Shown one piece after another: positions 54,926-61,886 of a DNA stretch of 64,000 nucleotides (position 1 is its first letter; the number at the start of each line of letters is the position of its first letter). Both the position numbers and the translations under genes were made by a program. The notes under the pieces are model-generated. The model saw only the letters and a program-made list of their open reading frames with translations. It searched no databases and was not told the origin of the DNA. This DNA comes from Stenotrophomonas maltophilia (GTDB lineage: Bacteria > Pseudomonadota > Gammaproteobacteria > Xanthomonadales > Xanthomonadaceae), in the NCBI RefSeq assembly GCF_004920835.1, contig NZ_QFHO01000009.1, positions 1-64,000 on the forward strand, given 5' to 3'.

Positions 54926-54950
54926 GAATTCTCATTGTGAATATATTCAT
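54926..54950. promoter_or_regulatory. AT-rich control patch between sigma operon and autotransporter
   Basis: GAATTCTCATTGTGAATATA then TTCAT: contains the perfect palindrome GAATATATTC and, on the minus strand, AATGAGAATT, which resembles half of a Fur box. Divergent promoters must lie here. An iron link is only suggested. Confidence 0.35.
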
Positions 54951-55035
54951 CTTTCGGCGCCGGATCCACTGGGGGAGATCGCCCCGCTGCGGCGTTGATC
55001 GTTCTACCCGCGTGTTGCGGGTGGAGAGAGAACAC

Positions 55036-57909
55036 ATGAAGTATTCGAAGTTGAGCCTGGCCCTGGCCGGGCTGATGGGTGTCGCCACCATGTCCGTGGC
55101 TGATGACGTCATGGCAATGAATTATCACGTGCTGGGCGATCGCATCTTCCTGAGTGGCGATGTGACCTACGCCGACGTGGTGTCCCTGCCGGCACTGCTG
55201 GCCAAAGCGCAGGCCGAAGGCCGGCCGATCCGCGAAGTGGTATTGCGCACCTCCAATGGTGGCGCGTTGATCGCCGGCGAGTGGCTGCAGGGAGTGATCC
55301 GCACATCCGGCCTCAACACCATCGTGTCCGGCAACTGCATTTCATCCTGCTCGATCATGCAGTCCGGTGGTGTCGAGCGCTATCTGGCCGGCGACCTGCC
55401 GATCATCGACTCGGTGCAGATCCACGCGGCCAGCAGCGGTGGCAAGGTGATCTACACGCCGTCGCCGCGCATGACCCAGATCTACACCGGCAACTATGGC
55501 GGCGGCATGGATGCCGGCCTGCTGCACAAGGCCATGTATGAAGTGGTACAGCCGAACGGGCTGCTGGTGTTCCGCGATCCAGCCCGCAGCACGGGGGCCT
55601 CCATCACCTTTGATCCGGATGGCAGCGGCAGCAAGCTGGAATCATTCCCGGGCCAGGACATCTACAGCAACAGGATCATCAGCGCCAACGGGTACCGCGA
55701 TCCGGGCGACACGTTGAATGTGAGCGCGAACGTGAGCGGCGATATCAATCCAGGCTACCTGCGTACCGGACGCCAGCTGCAAGCCTTCGTCGATGATGAT
55801 TTCGCGCGCTGGAATACCGACTGGCAATCCACCTACATCAACCTTGCGCAGAGCATCTACAACGCCTCGAGCCGCGGCCCGCAGGGCATCGGCCCGCTGT
55901 CGGTGCAGGGTTACCTGAATGACCCGGATATCCAGGACCTGCTGCTGTCCAAACTGCGTCTGGCGGATCTGGATGCCTCTACGCTGGACAACGCCATGGG
56001 TGTGATCCGCGTGACCAATGGCGCCACCTGGCGCACGTCCGCTACCACGGGTGCGGACTTCATGCTGGTGGACAACGGCACCATCGCCCTGGAAGGCGGT
56101 GCCCTGCGCGCCTCGGAAGTGCGCGTGCTCGGGGCTGGCATGCTGGTTGGCCACGGCGACGTTGCCGGCACGGCGATGGATCTCAATGCACTGGGCGAAG
56201 GCACTGGCCCTTCCTACCGTGAAGACGGCTTCAATCGCCTGCGCGTGTTCGGCACACTGATGCCGCGCGGTGGCGATCTGGTCACCCATGGTTACGTCAA
56301 TATCATGCCGGGCGGCAAGGTGCTGTTCGATGTGACCGAGGGCGGCGGCACGGCCACTGGCCGCCTGCGCGTGGGCACCTTCTTCGATGACGAACAGACC
56401 GACGGCGCGCTGGTGATCTCCAAGGGCGCCTTCCTCGAACTGAACGTGGCACAGGGCTACTACGGCCAGGACTTCCGTCGCGATCTGGTGGAAGGACCGA
56501 TCTACCAAGGTGGTTTCGAAGAAGCCGTGCGCTTGGGGGATACCGGCTACAGTGCCAGCATCACTGGTGGTGATGTGTTCCGCCCGCGTCACAACTCGCT
56601 GTTGAGCTTCAATGTGAAGCAGACCGCCGATGGTCTGTGGTTGACCGCCAACCCCGGCTTCGACCAGGTGGGTCTGTTCGCCAACGGCACTTCGGGCGAT
56701 GGCCTGGGCCGCGCATTGGCAACCGCCTCCGATCGCCAGGACAAAGGCCTGAAGTCGCTGCTCGGTGCACTGCAGTTCGCTGATCGCGACGTAATCGCAC
56801 AGCAGGCCGGAGCCCTGCGCGGTGATGCGCACGCCAGCCTGCGCCTGGCCGACACTGCGCTGGTGGGCAGCATCGGCAACGTCGTGCAGCAGCACCAGGC
56901 CGCGATGCGCAGCGGCGGGGACGCCGACGGCCTGGCTTCGCAGGCCGCGCAGTCGGTCTCATCTCAACCGGGCATGCGCCATGGCAGCCTGTTCAACCAG
57001 CTCGCCATGCATCTGGTCGAGCCGGCGTCGGGCAGCGCTGCGGGCAGCGGTGATGCTGGACGCAACCATGGCATCTGGGCCCGCGGTTTCGCCAGCCATG
57101 GCCGCATCGATGCCGACGGTGGCGTGGCGGGGCTCAGCCACAACATCGGCGGCATCGTGATCGGTGCCGACACCCGCGTGGCCGATGACCGCGTTACCCT
57201 CGGCGTCAGCGTGGCAGCGGCCGACATGTCGACCAAGGCCATTGACGGCTCCGGGTTCACCGGCGATGTGCGCGCGCTGGACGTGGGCGGCTACCTGGAT
57301 GCGACCTACTCGCGGGGCTACCTGTCGGCAGCGGTGCGCTACACCGACCTGCGCCACGATACCCGTCGCAGCATCGGCGGTATCGATGGCCTGCAGCAGC
57401 CGCTGCGCGCCAGGTACAGCAACGATGCGATTTCCGCACGGGTGGAGCACGCGTTCTCCTTCACCACCGGCAGGGGACTGGTGATCCAGCCGTTGCTGCC
57501 GGTGGTGGATTACGCGCGCACCTCGGCCACTCGTTTCAATGAAGGGCAGGGCGCCGGTGCGCTGGTTGGCCGCAGCGGCAGCCTGGAGAGCATCCGCGTT
57601 GGTGCCGGCCTGCAGCTGTTCAAGACCTTTGAAGGCAACAACGGCGAGCGCATCACGCCGCGCGCCCGCGTGGTCTGGCAGAAGGAACTGGGCGACTCGC
57701 AGGCCCGTTACAGCACCGGTTTCGCCGCTGCACCGGATCTGGTATTCGGTGCCAGCAGCCAGGCCGTGGGCGAGCAGGTGCTGGCCTGGAACCTGGGTGT
57801 GACCAGCCGGGCCAGCGAACGTCTGTCGATCATGGCCGACTATGTGGGCGAGCGCCGCGACGGGCAGATCCAGAATGGCGTGATGCTGGGGCTGGGCTAC
57901 AAGTTCTAA
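55036..57909 (+). CDS. autotransporter with ClpP-like (COG3904-type) passenger
   Basis: A 957-residue type Va secretion protein. Signal peptide KLSLALAGLMGVATMSVADD; residues about 28-150 resemble the ClpP/crotonase-like COG3904 fold (REVVLRTSNGGALIAG, then CISSCSIMQSGG and SVQIHAASSGG). Ser104 sits in the C-x-S-x-C context of that family and His130 is 26 residues later, a spacing like the Ser-His pair in ClpP. A beta-helix-like region follows (DNGTIALEGGALRASEVRVL), then a C-terminal autotransporter barrel of about 270 residues ending in aromatic Phe (GLGYKF). ATG at 55036 after GAGAGAAC. Divergent from the sigma/FecR/receptor operon. Confidence 0.82.
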   Translation: MKYSKLSLALAGLMGVATMSVADDVMAMNYHVLGDRIFLSGDVTYADVVSLPALLAKAQAEGRPIREVVLRTSNGGALIAGEWLQGVIRTSGLNTIVSGNCISSCSIMQSGGVERYLAGDLPIIDSVQIHAASSGGKVIYTPSPRMTQIYTGNYGGGMDAGLLHKAMYEVVQPNGLLVFRDPARSTGASITFDPDGSGSKLESFPGQDIYSNRIISANGYRDPGDTLNVSANVSGDINPGYLRTGRQLQAFVDDDFARWNTDWQSTYINLAQSIYNASSRGPQGIGPLSVQGYLNDPDIQDLLLSKLRLADLDASTLDNAMGVIRVTNGATWRTSATTGADFMLVDNGTIALEGGALRASEVRVLGAGMLVGHGDVAGTAMDLNALGEGTGPSYREDGFNRLRVFGTLMPRGGDLVTHGYVNIMPGGKVLFDVTEGGGTATGRLRVGTFFDDEQTDGALVISKGAFLELNVAQGYYGQDFRRDLVEGPIYQGGFEEAVRLGDTGYSASITGGDVFRPRHNSLLSFNVKQTADGLWLTANPGFDQVGLFANGTSGDGLGRALATASDRQDKGLKSLLGALQFADRDVIAQQAGALRGDAHASLRLADTALVGSIGNVVQQHQAAMRSGGDADGLASQAAQSVSSQPGMRHGSLFNQLAMHLVEPASGSAAGSGDAGRNHGIWARGFASHGRIDADGGVAGLSHNIGGIVIGADTRVADDRVTLGVSVAAADMSTKAIDGSGFTGDVRALDVGGYLDATYSRGYLSAAVRYTDLRHDTRRSIGGIDGLQQPLRARYSNDAISARVEHAFSFTTGRGLVIQPLLPVVDYARTSATRFNEGQGAGALVGRSGSLESIRVGAGLQLFKTFEGNNGERITPRARVVWQKELGDSQARYSTGFAAAPDLVFGASSQAVGEQVLAWNLGVTSRASERLSIMADYVGERRDGQIQNGVMLGLGYKF

Positions 57910-57916
57910 GTGGCAC

Positions 57917-57950
57917 ACGGCACCGGCGATGAAGGCATCGCCGGTGCCGT
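57917..57950 (+). terminator. hairpin after the autotransporter gene
   Basis: ACGGCACCGGCGAT pairs perfectly with ATCGCCGGTGCCGT around six bases. There is no T-run, so termination efficiency is uncertain. Confidence 0.6.
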
Positions 57951-58007
57951 CCCCAGAAGGCGCGTTGCTGCGGTATGGTCGGCGTGGCATCCCACCCAGG
58001 CTCTTCC

Positions 58008-59012
58008 ATGCAGATCGCCGTCTTCAGCGCCCGCCCTTACGATCGTCGTTTCCTTGAGGAAGCCAACCAGCGCGACGCCGCTGGAGAGGGCTTCGTGTTT
58101 GTCTACTTCGATGCGGCCTTGGATGTGCATACGGCTGCTCTGGCCCAGGATTGCGCGGCGGTCTGTGTGTTCGTCAATGATCGACTTGATGCACCGGCGC
58201 TGCACGCCCTGCATGCAGTGGGTGTGCGGGCAGTGCTGCTGCGCTGCGCGGGCTTCAACAATGTAGATCTTGCAGCGGCAAAGGCGCTTGGCCTGTTTGT
58301 TGCCCGCGTGCCGGCCTATTCGCCAGAAGCGGTGGCCGAGCATGCACTGGCACTGGTGATGACCCTCAACCGTCAGACCCACCGCGCCTACAACCGCGTG
58401 CGCGAGGGCAATTTCATGCTGGATGGCCTGCTTGGGCGCACCCTGCATGGCCGCACGGTCGGCATCGTCGGCACCGGCAAGATAGGCTTGGCCACCGCAC
58501 GCATCTTCAAGGGTATGGGCTGCACCGTACTGGGGCACGATCCGTATCCGTCGGCAGGCTTTGCGGATGTGGGCGAGATGGTGGGCATGGAGGAACTGCT
58601 GGCCCGCGCAGACATTGTGTCGTTGCATTGCCCTTTGACACCGGACACCCAGCATCTGATCAACGACACCTCACTGGTGCGGATGAAGCCGGGCGCGATG
58701 CTGGTCAATACCTCGCGCGGCGGGCTGGTCGATACCCATGCGGTGATCCGCGCGCTGAAGTCGCGCCGGCTGGGTCATCTGGCCATCGATGTGTACGAGC
58801 AGGAGAGCGCGCTGTTCTTCCAGGACCTGTCCGGAGAGATCATCGACGACGAGGCCTTCCAGCGGTTGATGACCTTCCCCAACGTGCTGGTGACCGGCCA
58901 CCAGGGCTTCTTCACCGTAGAGGCGCTGCAGGAGATCTCGGCGATCACGCTGGGGAATCTGCGGGATTTCGCGGCGGGGCGGGTGTGTGCGAACCGGGTG
59001 GAGGCAGGCTGA
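58008..59012 (+). CDS. ldhA: D-lactate dehydrogenase-type 2-hydroxyacid dehydrogenase
   Basis: A 334-residue NAD-dependent enzyme, close in length to fermentative D-LDH. The NAD-binding loop is GIVGTGKIGLATARIF, the substrate Arg is in NTSRGGLVDTHAV, and the catalytic His is in VTGHQGFFTVEAL, the typical LdhA GHQAFFT-like block. YSPEAVAEHALALVMTLNRQ is the usual interdomain stretch. It reduces pyruvate to D-lactate. ATG at 58008. It directly precedes the tRNA-Thr gene and is the last core gene before the island. Confidence 0.88.
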   Translation: MQIAVFSARPYDRRFLEEANQRDAAGEGFVFVYFDAALDVHTAALAQDCAAVCVFVNDRLDAPALHALHAVGVRAVLLRCAGFNNVDLAAAKALGLFVARVPAYSPEAVAEHALALVMTLNRQTHRAYNRVREGNFMLDGLLGRTLHGRTVGIVGTGKIGLATARIFKGMGCTVLGHDPYPSAGFADVGEMVGMEELLARADIVSLHCPLTPDTQHLINDTSLVRMKPGAMLVNTSRGGLVDTHAVIRALKSRRLGHLAIDVYEQESALFFQDLSGEIIDDEAFQRLMTFPNVLVTGHQGFFTVEALQEISAITLGNLRDFAAGRVCANRVEAG

Positions 59013-59022
59013 GCCGGGTGGA

Positions 59023-59052
59023 TTGACCGCCGGGGCGCCCAGCCCGTAAAAT
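59023..59052 (+). promoter_or_regulatory. promoter of tRNA-Thr
   Basis: -35 TTGACC (59023-59028), an 18-base spacer, -10 TAAAAT (59047-59052), 10 bases ahead of the mature tRNA 5' end. Confidence 0.75.
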
Positions 59053-59062
59053 CGCGGGCTCA

Positions 59063-59138
59063 GCCGGAATAGCTCAGTTGGTAGAGCGGCGCATTCGTAA
59101 TGCGTAGGTCGCAGGTTCGACTCCTGTTTCCGGCACCA
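59063..59138 (+). tRNA. tRNA-Thr (anticodon CGT)
   Basis: A complete 76-base cloverleaf with encoded CCA. Acceptor GCCGGAA pairs with TTCCGGC, D arm GCTC...GAGC, anticodon stem GCGCA/TGCGT with loop TTCGTAA giving anticodon CGT at 59096-59098, and T arm CAGG-TTCGACT-CCTG. Followed by its own terminator. It is the attachment site of the island to its right: a degenerate copy of its 3' end lies at 61494. Confidence 0.97.
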
Positions 59139-59146
59139 GTTGCATG

Positions 59147-59176
59147 AAAAGCCCCGGCCTTGGCCGGGGCTTTTTG
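59147..59176 (+). terminator. terminator of tRNA-Thr
   Basis: AAAAGCCCCGGCC / GGCCGGGGCTTTTT with a two-base loop. Confidence 0.93.
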
Positions 59177-59927
59177 TTTGGACGGATGTTGGAACCTATT
59201 GATAGGAAAAGGATTCACTTCGGGCCGAACGCTGGTTGAGCTTTCACTCAACAGGTTGCGGATCGTTCTTGTCCGCGCAACACCCCGGAACACGTGTGAT
59301 CGATCGGCTTCAGTACAACTTAGGTCGCTGGAGTCTTACAGGCGGAAACAGTGAAGACCTTTCGTCTCACAAGGCTCGACGATTGGTCAGCTACAGACTC
59401 TAGCCCGGCAGGAAGGGGCGGTGCTCATGCAATGATGCTCTGAATTCCTGATCGGGTGCTGTTTCCCACAGAAGAGACCTCGATTAGCGAAGTGATGAAG
59501 TGCGCGATCCGGCAGTCGCCAAGTGATTCGCGAATTCCACGATGTCATTGACCCCGACAAAGGAAAGATGCCTGCGGTTGCGAAAATCTGCGTAACCTCG
59601 TCATCAGAAACCAAAGGCCTGCTCGGTCCTCTTACTAAGATAACGTTGGCGGCGCGTCATGAATGCCAGGAGTCTTGTGCGTGGAGGCGAAGGAGATCAG
59701 TCGTATCGTTCCCCATGCCGGTCGCTCCTTCAAGATGTCAACGAGCGAAGCCCACCGTCTTGCCAGTACGCTTAGGTCCGGATAAGCACCGGCTTGTTTG
59801 TCGACCTTGGTAACCATAAAATCGAGGCGTAGCAGGGAGGGAGCGCTATACGGCGTGCCCTGGGTGAGTCGCCTAGCCGAGTCTGGAATCCTGCTATTAG
59901 TCAGTCGGCAATCACAGGGGGGGGGGC
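59177..59927. other. island left arm, no intact gene seen
   Basis: About 750 bases. Short open frames on both strands lack ribosome sites and families. One minus-strand frame (59635-59817) begins MVTKVDKQAGAYPDLSVLAR, whose TKVD resembles the G4 motif of GTPases; it could be the remnant of a longer lost gene. The GC content falls gradually from core-like to island-like. Confidence 0.4.
59917..59926 (+). repeat. homopolymer G10 tract at the ribosome site
   Basis: Ten consecutive G, one base before the ATG at 59928. It lies where the ribosome-binding site must be. Tracts of this length are prone to slippage. Confidence 0.85.
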
Positions 59928-60491
59928 ATGCGATTGATGTGGGGTGTTTTTTGGGCTGTAGCGGCAGTGCTTATTTTGGCGGCCTTTGTGGTTGCTAGAA
60001 CCGTTTACAGCCAGCCAGCACCGTTGAGTAGTACTCAGTTCTTCGAAGCAACAAAAGCATTTCTGCTTTGCTTGGGGGGAGCTGGTGTCGTTCTTTCTAC
60101 ATATTTCACTGCCGTGAATGCCTTTGTCCAGAGACGTTCGGAAAAAATAAATAACACCTTTGATCTCCTAACTAGCTGGGATGATCCTCACCTCTTTCAG
60201 GCTCGCAAGCTGACCCGAAAGTACAAGGCGCTGAGGGACGAAAAATCAAACAACCAGCTCATAGAGGAAATTGAGGGGGATGAGGATCTAAAGAATTCCG
60301 TCATTCTCGTCCTAAACTACTTTGAGCATGTCAGATTTTCGCTAAAGTCAAATCGAATAGACGAGCTTATGTTTAAGGAGTCTCTCGGTCCAACTGTCAT
60401 AGATATCATCGATAGATTTATGCCGTTCGCCAAGAAGATGAGTCAGCGATCTTTCGATGATCTTGATGATCTCAAGAATCGCCTCCGGTGA
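59928..60491 (+). CDS. membrane-anchored DUF4760-like protein, TIR gene partner
   Basis: A 187-residue protein with two N-terminal transmembrane helices (VFWAVAAVLILAAFVVART and AFLLCLGGAGVVLSTYFTAV) and a charged helical cytoplasmic part (TFDLLTSWDDPHLFQARKLT, KNSVILVLNYFEHVRFSLKS). This layout and the aromatic/charged pattern resemble the DUF4760 family, which is uncharacterised. The start could be the ATG at 59928 or the one at 59937. It is AT-richer than the core genes. 79 bases separate it from the TIR gene, so they probably share a transcript; it may anchor or control the TIR protein. Confidence 0.7.
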   Translation: MRLMWGVFWAVAAVLILAAFVVARTVYSQPAPLSSTQFFEATKAFLLCLGGAGVVLSTYFTAVNAFVQRRSEKINNTFDLLTSWDDPHLFQARKLTRKYKALRDEKSNNQLIEEIEGDEDLKNSVILVLNYFEHVRFSLKSNRIDELMFKESLGPTVIDIIDRFMPFAKKMSQRSFDDLDDLKNRLR

Positions 60492-60570
60492 TTGGTGATA
60501 AGTAATTAAAGTCGAACTTTCTTCGTGGTGAAGGTTGATCAAGCTCCTGTAACTAATGGGAAGATGGATA

Positions 60571-61434
60571 ATGCCTGTATTTATAAGTTACTCGCATCAG
60601 GACAAGGATTTCGTAGATCAATTGGCAGTGCAGCTGGTGCAGAAAAATGTGCACGTGTGGGTCGATCGATGGGAGCTTAGCGTAGGTGACTCACTCATCG
60701 ACAAAGTCCAACAGGCAGTTGAGGGCGCGAGCGCTCTGCTCGTTGTCCTTTCTCCGGAATCGGTGCAGTCGGAATGGTGCAAACGAGAGCTCTCGGCGGG
60801 CCTGCTGCGAGAGCTTGAAGAAAAGAGAGTCGTAGTGATGCCAGTTCTTCTTCGAGATTGCGATATACCCATATTTGCACGAGGCAAGTTCTATGCCGAC
60901 TTCCGCACGAACTTTGATGAAGGATTGAAGGCCGTAGTTGATGGAATTGCAAAGGTAACTAATGCGTCGCTCTCTAGGGTGCAGGAAGATACCTACCACG
61001 TTGACTGGTCTATCAGCTCCGGTTTGGACGATAATGGAAATGTCGCCATAAAAGCCACCTTCATCCAAATCCCAAAATACGAGCCCTACACTTGCTTAAC
61101 AGAGGTGGTGATCATTGGCGATGATGCAGCGTCTCAAGAGTTTAAAGAGATAGCCGCAGCGGACAATGCCGAGATAGCCAAGCTTCGAGTTTGGGAGCAA
61201 TTCGCTGAAAGCATCGAGGAGAATGGAGAGCTAAAAGCGCTTCTCGAAGATGCCGAAGAGAAGAGGTTTAGAATTCCTCTTGCGTTTGGTGCTGGTGTGA
61301 TGGTGGGGTTTATTTCCAGCCGCCGTCTTGGTGAAGATACGGGCAAGGATGTACTTCTGAACGTTGCGGGGGTCGTCAACGAATCTCGAGACCATATGCA
61401 AAATGTCTTAAGCAAGCCTGCAGGGCGAGGTTGA
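60571..61434 (+). CDS. TIR-domain protein, candidate defence NADase effector
   Basis: A 287-residue protein. Residues 1-130 are a TIR domain: MPVFISYSHQDKDFVDQLAV, WVDRWELSVGDSLIDKVQQA, LLVVLSPESVQSEWCKREL and VVMPVLLRDCDIP. The Glu of WCKRE (about residue 73) is at the place of the NAD-cleaving Glu of catalytic TIRs. The C-terminal 150 residues are not recognised; they carry an acidic helix and one weak hydrophobic segment (PLAFGAGVMVGFISS). Bacterial TIR proteins commonly deplete NAD or make signal nucleotides during phage infection. The ATG at 60571 follows GGGAAG and begins at the first TIR strand; an in-frame ATG lies 15 bases upstream. Confidence 0.85.
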   Translation: MPVFISYSHQDKDFVDQLAVQLVQKNVHVWVDRWELSVGDSLIDKVQQAVEGASALLVVLSPESVQSEWCKRELSAGLLRELEEKRVVVMPVLLRDCDIPIFARGKFYADFRTNFDEGLKAVVDGIAKVTNASLSRVQEDTYHVDWSISSGLDDNGNVAIKATFIQIPKYEPYTCLTEVVIIGDDAASQEFKEIAAADNAEIAKLRVWEQFAESIEENGELKALLEDAEEKRFRIPLAFGAGVMVGFISSRRLGEDTGKDVLLNVAGVVNESRDHMQNVLSKPAGRG

Positions 61435-61886
61435 GGTATAACAATTGGCCGGGCTGAGTACGATCTGGCGTCTGGCAGTGCTTGGGATGAGGGCGTAGGT
61501 TCGACTCCTGCTTTGGCACCAGTTATAGCGATGAGCTCTGGCCCTGGCCGGGGCTTTTTTGCTTGTGTGGGTATTGGAAATCATTGATTGGCGAGGGGTT
61601 TGATTCGAGTCGTCGCGCGCATTAACTCAATTGCAGTCAACTGTGGATGGCGTGTAGCCGTACTGAACAGTTACAGCAGCCGCGAGCACCTTGGCTTCAG
61701 GCTCGCTTAGGGCTCGCGGGGACAGAGGCCTTTGTCTCCGTTCGTCACTAGCTCCTCTGCTTGTAAGAGAACCGCACGGCTATGGCCTTGCTGACCACTC
61801 GTTGCGCGCTGAAACAAGCGACTGAAGTAGCTGGACAGTGACGGTTCGCGATCTGGCTCAATACGCTATGCCGCGAGCCACCAACG
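61435..61886. other. gap holding a degenerate tRNA 3' end; no gene
   Basis: About 450 bases between the TIR gene and the nuclease-like gene (convergent). It contains the tRNA-Thr remnant at 61494. The remainder has no open frame or motif that I can support. Confidence 0.5.
61494..61562 (+). pseudogene. degenerate tRNA-Thr 3' end with terminator (attachment-site remnant)
   Basis: CGTAGGTTCGACTCCTG then CTTTGGCACCAGTT matches the 3' part of the intact tRNA-Thr (59102-59142) with a six-base deletion and a few changes. The homology continues through the terminator: AGCTCTGGCC / GGCCGGGGCT still pairs using G-U pairs and ends in TTTTTT. Such a displaced, decayed tRNA end is the mark of an old site-specific integration. 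Confidence 0.8.

Noticed and set aside
59060-59293. 77-codon minus-strand frame over tRNA-Thr
   Set aside because: It reads the antisense of the tRNA (ending SRTCDLRITNAPLYQLSYSG-like), a well-known false protein call.
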